Below, one piece after another: positions 45,980 through 54,378 of a stretch of 64,000 nt of DNA. Under the pieces are notes generated by a model. The model was not told the origin of the DNA and searched no databases. It was given only the letters and a program-made list of their open reading frames with translations. How positions within the stretch are numbered: position 1 is the stretch's first letter; every line of letters starts with the position of its first letter. Source of the DNA: Shouchella sp047238345. GTDB lineage: Bacteria > Bacillota > Bacilli > Bacillales > Bacillaceae_D. Where the stretch lies: positions 3,828,766 through 3,892,765 of the forward strand of contig NZ_JBDFMQ010000001.1 of NCBI RefSeq assembly GCF_047238345.1. Reading direction: 5' to 3'. Made by a program: the position numbers and the translations under genes.

Positions 45980-47179
45980 ATGACAGAAATGAATGAAGTA
46001 AAGTTAGCAACGAAAGCCGTATGGGCTGGCGAGAAAGACTATTTAGTGCACGGAGCCACACAAGTACCCGTCATTCCGAGTGTAGCGTTTGGCTACGATG
46101 ATATGGATGAGTGGTATGAAGTAGCGATTGGTCGGAAGAAAGGTCATATTTATGGTCGTAATACGAATCCAACGGTGCAAGCGTTTGAAGATAAAGTGAA
46201 GGTATTGGAGGGAGCGAACGCAGCAACGAGTTTCTCTACCGGCATGGCTGCGATTTCAAATTCACTTTATACGTTCCTCCGTCCTGGGGATCGTGTCGTA
46301 ACGATTAAAGATACGTACGGGGGCACGAATAAAATTTTTACTGAGTTTTTGCCAAACATGAATGTAGAGGTTCAGTTCTGCGAAACAGGGAACCATGAGC
46401 AAATATTAGAGGAAACAGCAAAAGGATGTAAGATCTTATATCTTGAGACACCAACCAATCCAACAGTCAAGATTACTGATATTAAAAAGTGTGCAGAAGC
46501 AGGTCATGAGGCAGGAGCGCTAGTCATTGTCGATAATACATTTGCTACTCCTGTTAATCAAAATCCATTAAAGCTCGGTGCAGATCTCGTTATTCACAGC
46601 GCAACAAAGTTCTTAGGTGGTCATGCTGATGCGTTAGGAGGCGTGGTTGTTGGCTATGACCATTCATTGGTGGACGCAATTTATCATTATCGCGAAATTA
46701 ATGGTGCGACAATGGATCCATGGGCTGCTTATTTACTCCTGCGTGGCATGAAAACACTCGACCTGCGGGTAAAACGCCAAGCCGAGAATGCGATGAAGCT
46801 TGCGACATTTCTTAAAGAAGTAGAGGGTGTAGAGCAAGTCTTTTATCCAGGGCTTGAAGATCACCCAAACCATGCCATTGCGAAAGAACAAATGTCTGGC
46901 TTTGGCGGCATGTTGAGCTTTGCCGTTGCAGGGGGAGTCGATACAGTCCGTCATCTTTTGCCGAAGTTACAGTATGCCAATCGTGCTGCCAACTTAGGAG
47001 CTGTTGAGACAACGGTTGGACCTGCAAGAACAACAAGCCACGTTGAATGTACACCTGAAGAGCGTGCTGCAATGGGCATTCCTGAAGGACTCATTCGTGT
47101 GTCGTGCGGAATTGAAGATATCGAAGACATTATTAACGACTTTAAGCAAGCGTTCGAGGCTGCTAAAGTAGGCGTTTAA
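45980..47179 (+). CDS. Cystathionine gamma-synthase/lyase-family PLP enzyme
   Basis: This is a PLP-dependent enzyme of the Cys/Met metabolism family, 399 aa. It has the N-terminal YGRNTNPT (neighbouring-subunit Tyr), the STGMAAI phosphate loop, the cofactor Asp in VIVDNTFATP and the Schiff-base lysine K210 in HSATKFLGGHAD. Classical members perform gamma- or beta-elimination or replacement on homoserine derivatives, cystathionine or methionine. In this operon it could act on diaminobutyrate or a homoserine ester (inference). The start is ATG 45980, spaced from AGGGG. It lies 22 bases after doeA. Confidence 0.85.
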   Translation: MTEMNEVKLATKAVWAGEKDYLVHGATQVPVIPSVAFGYDDMDEWYEVAIGRKKGHIYGRNTNPTVQAFEDKVKVLEGANAATSFSTGMAAISNSLYTFLRPGDRVVTIKDTYGGTNKIFTEFLPNMNVEVQFCETGNHEQILEETAKGCKILYLETPTNPTVKITDIKKCAEAGHEAGALVIVDNTFATPVNQNPLKLGADLVIHSATKFLGGHADALGGVVVGYDHSLVDAIYHYREINGATMDPWAAYLLLRGMKTLDLRVKRQAENAMKLATFLKEVEGVEQVFYPGLEDHPNHAIAKEQMSGFGGMLSFAVAGGVDTVRHLLPKLQYANRAANLGAVETTVGPARTTSHVECTPEERAAMGIPEGLIRVSCGIEDIEDIINDFKQAFEAAKVGV

Positions 47180-47180
47180 G

Positions 47181-48374
47181 ATGGAGGAATTAAAAAAACG
47201 AGCGCTGGAGCTCGAAGACAAAATCATAAAATGGCGGCGTCACCTTCATCAATATCCCGAATGTAGCTTTCAAGAAAAGGAGACGTCCACTTTTGTTAAA
47301 ATGCAACTTGAACAAATACCAGGGGTGCAGGTTCGCCAATCTAAACGTGGATACGGCGTGATCGGAACATTATCAAGTGGAACAGGGCCGACAGTTGCTT
47401 TACGTGCTGATATGGACGCATTACCGATTGAAGAGGAGGCAGATGTCTCCTTTTCGAGTCAGAATCCAGGTGTGATGCACGCGTGCGGACATGATGCACA
47501 TACAGCCATTCTTCTAGGGACAGCTACACTGCTTTCAGAGCAATTTAAAAATGAATCGATACGTGGCACCGTTCATTTTGTTTTTCAACCAGCTGAGGAA
47601 GCGACCGACGAGCATAACAAGTCAGGTGGCATGTACTTAATCGAGGAGGGTATCTATGATGAGGTCGATCTGGCGTTTGCGCTCCACATGTGTCCATGGC
47701 TGACACCTGATGCCATTCAGGTTCATAAAGGACCTTCTATGGGAAGTCTTGACGTTTTTAAAGGTACCATTAAAGGAACTGGTGGGCATGGAGCGTATCC
47801 TCACCTAGGTAAAGATTCAGTATGGCTACTGTCCCAAGTTCTACCGGCGCTTTATAGCCTGCAAGGAAGGCTTGTTTCACCATTGGAATCAGCTGTTTTG
47901 AGTGTAGGGATGATTCAAGGTGGCGCAGCAAATAATGTCATTCCTTCTGAAGTCTATGTAGAAGGAACATTGAGGTGTTATACGGCTTCTACGAGAGCAT
48001 TTTTACTTGGAGAAATAAAGAATGCGTTTAGCCTTGCTAATGTCTTTGGTGGGGAGGGCTCGTGTGTGATTGAACCTGGTGAACCTCCGCTTGAGAATCA
48101 TAGTGAAGCGATTGATCTTGTCGTGCAGTCGGCGATGCTGCTCTATCCAAACGATGCGATTATTGATGAACCTTTTGGAATGGGAAGTGAAGATTTCGCT
48201 TATACGGCTGAAAAAACAAAAGCAGCAATGTTTTTCTTAGGATGCAAACCAACAAATGGACAATTTGATTTGCATACTCCACATTTTCAAATTGATGAAT
48301 CATGTTTAAAAAAGGGCGCCAGTATGATGGCTGTGACGGCACTAGCTGCATTAAACAGGGGGAATGAGAAGTGA
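47181..48374 (+). CDS. M20-family amidohydrolase / N-acyl-amino-acid deacylase
   Basis: This metal-dependent hydrolase of 397 aa belongs to the M20D (IAA-amino acid hydrolase/N-acetyldiaminopimelate deacetylase) type. Metal ligands are visible in MHACGHDAHTA (Cys102, His104) and QPAEEATDEH, with a late ligand in FGMGSEDFAY and LHTPHF. By context it would remove the acetyl group from N-acetyl-diaminobutyrate, doing the job of DoeB, which is from a different family. It starts one base after the preceding stop and overlaps the next gene by four bases (GTGA). Confidence 0.85.
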   Translation: MEELKKRALELEDKIIKWRRHLHQYPECSFQEKETSTFVKMQLEQIPGVQVRQSKRGYGVIGTLSSGTGPTVALRADMDALPIEEEADVSFSSQNPGVMHACGHDAHTAILLGTATLLSEQFKNESIRGTVHFVFQPAEEATDEHNKSGGMYLIEEGIYDEVDLAFALHMCPWLTPDAIQVHKGPSMGSLDVFKGTIKGTGGHGAYPHLGKDSVWLLSQVLPALYSLQGRLVSPLESAVLSVGMIQGGAANNVIPSEVYVEGTLRCYTASTRAFLLGEIKNAFSLANVFGGEGSCVIEPGEPPLENHSEAIDLVVQSAMLLYPNDAIIDEPFGMGSEDFAYTAEKTKAAMFFLGCKPTNGQFDLHTPHFQIDESCLKKGASMMAVTALAALNRGNEK

Positions 48375-49441
48375 GGCTTAAATTAGCATTACTTGGATTT
48401 GGTGTTGTCGGTCAAGGTCTAGTCGATCACTTAATTCATAACAGTGAAAAAGCAAAAGTAGAGGTAGGATTTGATCCTATTGTTGTGGCGATCTCTGATT
48501 TTAGGAAAGGATCAATTTATGATCCAAATGGTCTTAATTTAAAGCTTGTTCTCGAAACACTAGAAGAAACCGGCTCTCTAGATACGTACCCAGGTTCTAA
48601 TGAATTAGTGCGAGGGCTTGATGCGATCGCAACAATTATTGAAAGCAATGCAGATGCTGTGGTTGAAGCAACCTATACAAACGTTAAAACGGGAGAGCCG
48701 GCGATCACCCATTGCAAGACAGCTTTTGAACATAAGAAAAGTGTCGTCATGACAAATAAGGGGCCAATTGCGCTCGCATTAAAAGAGCTGGAGCAATTAG
48801 CAAAAGAAAACAGCGTTTTTTTAGGCTATGAAGGAACCGTTATGAGTGGAACACCAGCATTACGACTGCCAAAAACGACTTTGATTGGCAACAACATCAC
48901 AAAGATTAGTGGAATTTTAAACGGAACAACCAATTATATGATCACTCAAATGGAAACTGGCAAATCATACGAAGCAGCTTTAAAAGAAGCACAGGAAAAA
49001 GGATATGCGGAGGCTGATCCAACGAGTGATGTAGAGGGTTATGACGCGATGTATAAAGTCGTCATCTTAGCCAATGCCATAATGGGCAAACACATAACGG
49101 TGGATCAAGTAGAATGCAGAGGATTAAATACGTTATCACGTGAAGCGATAGTGGCTGCTAAAGCGAATCAACGATGTTGGAAAATGCTTGGAACGGTGGA
49201 AGAGCTGCCAAATGGAGATATTCGTGCGTCTGTCAAACCGGTGGAAGTTGCGATGGATCATCCTTTAGCAAGTATTGGCGGTGCAACGAATGCCGTGACG
49301 TATACATGCAATATGTCAGGTGAGATTACGTTAACAGGAGCTGGAGCAGGTAAAAGCGAAACCGGCTTCGCGTTGTTGATTGATTTAATTTACTGTCATC
49401 TGCATGTTCAAAAACAAGCCAATATGACATTGATGAATTAG
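48371..49441 (+). CDS. Homoserine dehydrogenase-like oxidoreductase
   Basis: Homoserine dehydrogenase interconverts aspartate semialdehyde and homoserine with NAD(P)H. The 356-aa protein has the Rossmann loop GFGVVGQG (9-16), the substrate segment GILNGTTNYMITQM, EADPTSDVEGYDAMYK with the Glu/Asp/Lys set, and C-terminal GAGAGKSETG. There is no ACT regulatory domain, so it should not be under threonine control. This and its place between a deacylase and an aldehyde dehydrogenase suggest a catabolic role with aspartate semialdehyde or homoserine. It starts with GTG, overlapping the previous stop. Confidence 0.85.
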   Translation: MRLKLALLGFGVVGQGLVDHLIHNSEKAKVEVGFDPIVVAISDFRKGSIYDPNGLNLKLVLETLEETGSLDTYPGSNELVRGLDAIATIIESNADAVVEATYTNVKTGEPAITHCKTAFEHKKSVVMTNKGPIALALKELEQLAKENSVFLGYEGTVMSGTPALRLPKTTLIGNNITKISGILNGTTNYMITQMETGKSYEAALKEAQEKGYAEADPTSDVEGYDAMYKVVILANAIMGKHITVDQVECRGLNTLSREAIVAAKANQRCWKMLGTVEELPNGDIRASVKPVEVAMDHPLASIGGATNAVTYTCNMSGEITLTGAGAGKSETGFALLIDLIYCHLHVQKQANMTLMN

Positions 49442-49454
49442 GGAGGTTATTCCT

Positions 49455-50891
49455 ATGAAATTAGATTTGAAACGTCAAAAGATGTATGTTGCTGGTGAAT
49501 GGGTGGAAAGAGAGCAAGTGCTAGAAGTTCGTAACCCTGAAGACGATGATCTGATTGCAGTCGTTCCAAGAGCGTCACAAAACGATATGGCTCATGCAAT
49601 TGAATTAGCAAAGAAAGGTGCAAAAGAGTCTGCTGTTCTACCTGTCTACAAACGAATGGAGATTCTGAATAAAGCAGCGGACTATGTAGAGACACATAAA
49701 GAAGCGTTTGCTCGAACCATTGCTAAAGAGGGTAGCAAAACGATTAAAGAAGCGCGAAAAGAAGCAGGCAGATGTGTGGAGACCTTGCGTCTCTCTGCAG
49801 AAGAAGCCCGTAGAGTCACTGGGGAAACCATTCCTTTTGATCAGTCGCAAGGGGGAGTTGGCCGGTTTGGCTACTATGAACGAGTACCGCTTGGAATTAT
49901 TGGCGCCATCACCCCTTTTAATGATCCATTAAATTTAGTGGCTCATAAGATTGGTCCTGCTATTGCAGCAGGTAATGCAATAGTCGTAAAGCCAGCTACA
50001 GCTACTCCTCTTAGCGCACTCTTTTTAGCAGAAGCGTTTGATTATGCGGAACTGCCTAAAGGGATACTATCTGTCATTACGGGGGTCGGATCTGAAATAG
50101 GAGAGATCTTGATGACACACCCTGACGTACGAATGATCTCTTTTACAGGTGGAATGGAGGCTGGCTTAAAAATTGCCAATCAAGCTGGTTTAAAAAAGAA
50201 AAGCATGGAGCTCGGCTCTAATTCACCTGTTATTGTTCTAGATGATGCTTCGTTAGAAGAAGCGGTGCCTGCATGTGTAAGTGGTGCATTTTGGGCTGCA
50301 GGTCAAAACTGCATTGGTGTGCAGCGGATCTACGTAGACGAAACAATTTATGGAACGTTTAAAGAAAAATTTATATCAGAAGCAAAAACGTATCGATTAG
50401 GGTCAAAGCTTGATGAAACAACAGATATGGGTCCATTAATTAATGAAAAAGAAGCAAAGCGTGTTGCTTTTATGGTTGAAGATGCGGTTCGGTCAGGTGC
50501 AACCATTTTAACAGGTGGGAGCCGAGACGGGGCTTATTACGAACCAACCGTTCTAGAAGATGTACCAGATGATTGCCATCTTGGTAGGGAAGAAGTGTTT
50601 GGACCTGTTGTTTTGCTTTATCCGTATTCGAACCTTGATGAAGCGGTTGAAAAAGCAAATCAAACAGAGTATGGTTTGCAGGCAGGTCTATTTACAAAAG
50701 ATCTTCAACGCGCGTTTACACTAATTAAAGAGCTCCACGTCGGAGGCGTCATGATTAATGATAGCACTGATTTTCGGATTGATGCTATGCCATTTGGTGG
50801 AACGAAGCAATCTGGTATCGGGAGAGAAGGAGTTAAATTTTCCATTAATGAAATGACCGAAGAGAAGGTTGTTTGTTTTAAATTGGCATAA
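49455..50891 (+). CDS. Aldehyde dehydrogenase (DoeC/succinate-semialdehyde type)
   Basis: This NAD(P)-dependent aldehyde dehydrogenase has 478 aa. Lys179 (VVKPATATP), Glu252 (MELGSNSP) and the catalytic Cys286 (GQNCIG) are all present, as is PFNDPLNLVAHK for cofactor binding. By context it oxidises aspartate semialdehyde to aspartate, the role of DoeC, though the sequence alone allows other semialdehydes. It has a good RBS (GGGAGG), lies 13 bases after the HSD-like gene, and is followed by a strong terminator. Confidence 0.88.
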   Translation: MKLDLKRQKMYVAGEWVEREQVLEVRNPEDDDLIAVVPRASQNDMAHAIELAKKGAKESAVLPVYKRMEILNKAADYVETHKEAFARTIAKEGSKTIKEARKEAGRCVETLRLSAEEARRVTGETIPFDQSQGGVGRFGYYERVPLGIIGAITPFNDPLNLVAHKIGPAIAAGNAIVVKPATATPLSALFLAEAFDYAELPKGILSVITGVGSEIGEILMTHPDVRMISFTGGMEAGLKIANQAGLKKKSMELGSNSPVIVLDDASLEEAVPACVSGAFWAAGQNCIGVQRIYVDETIYGTFKEKFISEAKTYRLGSKLDETTDMGPLINEKEAKRVAFMVEDAVRSGATILTGGSRDGAYYEPTVLEDVPDDCHLGREEVFGPVVLLYPYSNLDEAVEKANQTEYGLQAGLFTKDLQRAFTLIKELHVGGVMINDSTDFRIDAMPFGGTKQSGIGREGVKFSINEMTEEKVVCFKLA

Positions 50892-50900
50892 AGTGAAACA

Positions 50901-50932
50901 AGGATTGGAGAACCTCACTCCAATCCTCTTTT
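50901..50932 (+). terminator. Terminator of the doeA operon
   Basis: AGGATTGGAG and CTCCAATCCT form a perfect 10-bp stem with a seven-base loop and a T run, ten bases after the aldehyde dehydrogenase stop. Confidence 0.92.
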
Positions 50933-51034
50933 TTGTGAAAACGATACATAATCCAAAAATTACGAATGAGGGAGGCATGCTCCTTTAAGACCGTTATACA
51001 ACCGTACTTGCAAGAATAAGGGCCTATATGATTT

Positions 51035-51063
51035 TTGTCTTTAGAAATAGAATATGCTAAACT
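51035..51063 (+). promoter_or_regulatory. Promoter of the amino-acid ABC transporter operon
   Basis: TTGTCT, 17 bases, TAAACT. The RBS AAAAGGGGAG follows, giving a leader of about 35 bases. Confidence 0.6.
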
Positions 51064-51103
51064 GTTTAAATTAACTGAAATAAAAGATAAAAGGGGAGAT
51101 TTT

Positions 51104-51910
51104 ATGCAAAAGCGATTAGCTTTTACCATCGCAGGAACGTTCTTACTTTTAGTAGCTTGTGGCAGTGACGATACGTCTGGTCAAGATACAACTTCTGGTG
51201 AGGATGGCAATCAGGATTCCGAAACGATTACATATGATGTTGCGACAGACAACAATTTTGTCCCGTTTGAGTTTATTGACCTAGAAACAAATGAGCTAAT
51301 TGGCTTTGATATTGAGCTGATGGAAGCTATTGCAGATGAAGTAGGCTTTGAAGTTGTTTTTCACCAAATGGATTTTACCGGTGCCCTTTCTGGCATTGAA
51401 CAAGGTTCTTATGATGCAGCCATTAATGGAATGACCATTACAGAGGAGCGTAAAGAAAACATCGATTTCTCAGACCCCTACTATGAATCTGGCTTAATTT
51501 TAGCAGTAGCTGAGGATAACGACACAATTGAGTCTATCGATGATTTAAATGAATCTCATACCGTATCGACGAGATTATCTTCAACAAGTCAAACATACCT
51601 TGAGGAAAATACAGATGCGGCATCGGATGCTTATCCGGAGATTACTGAAGCCTATCAAGCGTTACTTACTGGCCATGTAGATGCTGCACTTTATGACATG
51701 CCTAACGTACAATACTTCATGCAGCAGCAAGGAGAAGGCTCCATGAAAATTGTAGGTGACATGTTAACTGGTGAAGAGTATGGGATCGCTTTTCCAAAAG
51801 GTTCGGATTTAGTAGAGGATGTTAATGAGGCATTATCAACTTTAATGGATAACGGTACGTACGGTGACATCTATGAAGAGTACTTTGGCGAACGACCAGA
51901 AGGCATGTAA
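51104..51910 (+). CDS. ABC transporter substrate-binding lipoprotein (polar amino-acid type)
   Basis: This is the extracytoplasmic binding component of an importer, 268 aa. The lipoprotein signal is MQKRLAFTIAGTFLLLVACG with lipobox Cys19. An acidic linker rich in D, S, T and G (about 21-45) follows, then a family-3 binding fold with FVPFEFIDLETNELIGFDIEL and GMTITEERKENIDFSDPYYESG. The start is ATG 51104, after AAAAGGGGAG. The location directly after the ectoine-type catabolic operon suggests ectoine or a degradation intermediate as ligand, but glutamine or another polar amino acid is equally allowed by sequence. Confidence 0.88.
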   Translation: MQKRLAFTIAGTFLLLVACGSDDTSGQDTTSGEDGNQDSETITYDVATDNNFVPFEFIDLETNELIGFDIELMEAIADEVGFEVVFHQMDFTGALSGIEQGSYDAAINGMTITEERKENIDFSDPYYESGLILAVAEDNDTIESIDDLNESHTVSTRLSSTSQTYLEENTDAASDAYPEITEAYQALLTGHVDAALYDMPNVQYFMQQQGEGSMKIVGDMLTGEEYGIAFPKGSDLVEDVNEALSTLMDNGTYGDIYEEYFGERPEGM

Positions 51911-51970
51911 ATGAATGGAGTTGCTTGTTCTTAATGAATGAGCAACTCTATTAATGAAAGGAGAAATAGA

Positions 51971-52606
51971 ATGGATTTTGGTGCATTTCCATTTTTAGTA
52001 GAAGGCTTAAAGCTAACCATTATTATTACGATTGTTGGTGTATTTCTCGGGAGCCTTATCGGAACCATAGTAGGCTTAATGAAGCTTTCTCAATTTCATC
52101 TATTAAAAGCAATTGCTGTTATTTTTGTAGAGATCATTCGGGGAACACCACTGCTTGCACAAATTTTCTTTATTCATTTTGGTATACCTGGAATCTTTGG
52201 GATGCGGTTTGATCCGTTATACACAGGAATTTTTGTAATTGCGATAAATTCAGGGGCATATATTGCGGAAATTGTAAGAGGCGCTGTACAATCAATAGAT
52301 AGAGGGCAAATGGAAGCAGGGCGTTCGCTAGGGCTAACAAGTGGTCAAACGATGCGTCATATTGTTTGGCCACAGGCAGTAAAGGTTATGATTCCACCGT
52401 TTGGAAATCAGTTTGTCATTAGTTTAAAAGATACTTCACTTTTGTCGACGATTGCTGTCGCTGATTTAATGTATCAAAGCCGAACGTATACAGGGATTTC
52501 CGCCTCCTATTTCGATACATATTTATTAGTTTGTTTATTTTATCTATCGATCACGATACCAGCTTCAATCTTATTAAGGTATATAGAACGGAGACTTGAT
52601 CACTAA
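51971..52606 (+). CDS. Amino-acid ABC transporter permease
   Basis: This is a membrane component of the same importer, about 211 aa, of the HisM/GlnP type, with about five helices. It has the cytoplasmic EAA loop MEAGRSLGLTSGQTMRHIVWPQA that contacts the ATPase, and EIIRGTPLLAQIFFIHF near the N-terminus. I chose ATG 51971, which follows GAAAGGAG, over an ORF opening at 51938. A single permease gene implies a homodimeric channel. It overlaps the ATPase gene by one base (TAATG). Confidence 0.92.
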   Translation: MDFGAFPFLVEGLKLTIIITIVGVFLGSLIGTIVGLMKLSQFHLLKAIAVIFVEIIRGTPLLAQIFFIHFGIPGIFGMRFDPLYTGIFVIAINSGAYIAEIVRGAVQSIDRGQMEAGRSLGLTSGQTMRHIVWPQAVKVMIPPFGNQFVISLKDTSLLSTIAVADLMYQSRTYTGISASYFDTYLLVCLFYLSITIPASILLRYIERRLDH

Positions 52607-53328
52607 TGATTACCGTAAAAGATTTGCATAAATCATTTGGAGAAAATGAAGTATTAAAGGGAATTTCAACGAAAATTAATGAAAAAGAAGTGGTTTGTGT
52701 GATTGGCCCTTCTGGTTCAGGAAAAAGCACATTTTTACGTTGTTTAAATCGTCTTGAGCATATTACATCAGGGGATGTATACATTGAAGATGTGAATATA
52801 GCGGATCCAAAGACAGATTTAAACCGCATTCGTCAAGATGTCGGAATGGTGTTCCAGCACTTTAATTTATTTCCTCATAAAACAGTTCTAGAAAATATTA
52901 CGCTCGCGCCAATGAAAATAAAAAAACTAGACAAAGAGGAAGCCAAAAAAAAATCAATGGCTCTCCTTGAAAAAGTTGGTTTAAGTGATAAAGCCAACGA
53001 CTATCCCGCTAGTTTATCTGGTGGACAAAAACAACGTGTAGCAATAGCACGTGCGTTGTCTATGAATCCAAAGATTATGTTATTTGATGAACCTACATCC
53101 GCTCTTGACCCAGAACTTGTAGGGGATGTATTAAACGTAATGAAAGACCTTGCCCTTGATGGAATGACAATGGTCGTGGTTACGCATGAGATGGGCTTTG
53201 CTCGAGAAGTAGGCGACCGTGTGTTTTTTATGGATCAAGGCAAAATCGTGGAAGAGGGTACACCCGAACAATTATTTGATGAAACAAAGCACGAGCGAAC
53301 AAAGGCATTCTTAAGTAAAGTATTATAA
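52606..53328 (+). CDS. Amino-acid ABC transporter ATP-binding protein (GlnQ type)
   Basis: This is the 240-aa ATPase of the importer. It has Walker A GPSGSGKST, the Q-loop in VGMVFQHFNLFPHKTV, signature LSGGQKQR, Walker B IMLFDEPTSALDP and the H-loop VVVTHEMGFA. It is translationally coupled to the permease gene by the TAATG overlap and is the last gene before a bidirectional terminator. Confidence 0.95.
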   Translation: MITVKDLHKSFGENEVLKGISTKINEKEVVCVIGPSGSGKSTFLRCLNRLEHITSGDVYIEDVNIADPKTDLNRIRQDVGMVFQHFNLFPHKTVLENITLAPMKIKKLDKEEAKKKSMALLEKVGLSDKANDYPASLSGGQKQRVAIARALSMNPKIMLFDEPTSALDPELVGDVLNVMKDLALDGMTMVVVTHEMGFAREVGDRVFFMDQGKIVEEGTPEQLFDETKHERTKAFLSKVL

Positions 53329-53363
53329 AAAAACCAGTTAGCTGCTACAGCTAACTGGTTTTT
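53326..53363. terminator. Bidirectional terminator between the two ABC transporter operons
   Basis: AACCAGTTAGCTG and CAGCTAACTGGTT form a 13-bp stem with a three-base loop, flanked by A and T runs. It serves the plus-strand importer and the converging peptide-transporter operon, whose last stop is at 53365. Confidence 0.93.
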
Positions 53364-53364
53364 C

Positions 53365-54378
53365 TTATGAATAAGCAGGCTCCATTTTTCCAGCCGTAAT
53401 CTCTTCCATATAGTGACACGCACCTCTGTGCCCTTCCTTCATATCATCTGTTGTACGAAGTTCTGGGTTTTCCGTACGACACTTATCAGTCGCAAATGGA
53501 CAACGCGTATGGAAACGACAGCCATTCGGTGGATCAATAGGAGATGGTACGTCACCTTGAAGAATAATACGTTCTTTCTTCACAATCGGGTCAGGACTTG
53601 GAATCGCCGATAGCAATGCTTTTGTATACGGGTGTTGAGGATTATCAAAAACCGATTTTTTGTCGCCGATTTCAACAATCTTACCCAAGTACATAACAAT
53701 TACGCGATCGGAGATATGACGAACAACACCAAGATCATGAGAGATAAATAAATACGTTAATTTACGCTCACGCTGTAGCTTTTTCAACAAGTTGATAACC
53801 TGTGCTTGAATGGATACGTCTAATGCAGACACCGCTTCATCACAGATAATTAATTTCGGGTTAACGGCTAATGCACGAGCAATTCCTACACGCTGACGTT
53901 GACCACCGCTAAATTCATGTGGGAACCGATCAATTTGGTGCTCACCAAGACCAACGGTTTTCATTAGTTCACGAATGATGCCATCATGTTCTTTAGCAGG
54001 CGCTACCTTTTGAATCGTCAGTGCTTCTGATAACACTTGTCTAACTGTTTGTCTAGGGTTAATAGACGCGTAAGGATCTTGGAAGATAATTTGCATATCA
54101 TCACGTTTTTTACGCATTTTTCCTCGACTTAATGACAGAAGGTCTTCTCCTTGGAATTCAACAGAGCCTTCAGTCGGCTCATCTAGACGAAGGATGGCGC
54201 GTCCAGTTGTGGATTTCCCGCAACCAGACTCCCCCACGATTGAAACCGTTTCGCCTTCATTTAGTTCAAATGATATGTCGTCAACCGCTTTAACATGGTT
54301 TACTGTACGACCTATGAAGCCACCTTTTATAGGAAAGTATTGTTTTAAATTAGCTACTTTTAGTAACGTATTCGGCAC
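53365..54378 (-). CDS. Oligopeptide/dipeptide ABC transporter ATP-binding protein (DppF/OppF)
   Basis: This is one of two ATPases energising peptide import, about 337 aa. It has Walker A GESGCGKST, signature FSGGQRQR, Walker B LIICDEAVSALD, and the C-terminal oligopeptide-type extension with the GCRFHTRCPFATDKC cysteines. The start is GTG 54378, seven bases after GGAGGTG; the ATG at 54384 is too near that RBS. It overlaps the DppD gene by 29 bases. It is the last gene of a four-gene leftward operon. Confidence 0.93.
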   Translation of the reverse strand: MPNTLLKVANLKQYFPIKGGFIGRTVNHVKAVDDISFELNEGETVSIVGESGCGKSTTGRAILRLDEPTEGSVEFQGEDLLSLSRGKMRKKRDDMQIIFQDPYASINPRQTVRQVLSEALTIQKVAPAKEHDGIIRELMKTVGLGEHQIDRFPHEFSGGQRQRVGIARALAVNPKLIICDEAVSALDVSIQAQVINLLKKLQRERKLTYLFISHDLGVVRHISDRVIVMYLGKIVEIGDKKSVFDNPQHPYTKALLSAIPSPDPIVKKERIILQGDVPSPIDPPNGCRFHTRCPFATDKCRTENPELRTTDDMKEGHRGACHYMEEITAGKMEPAYS

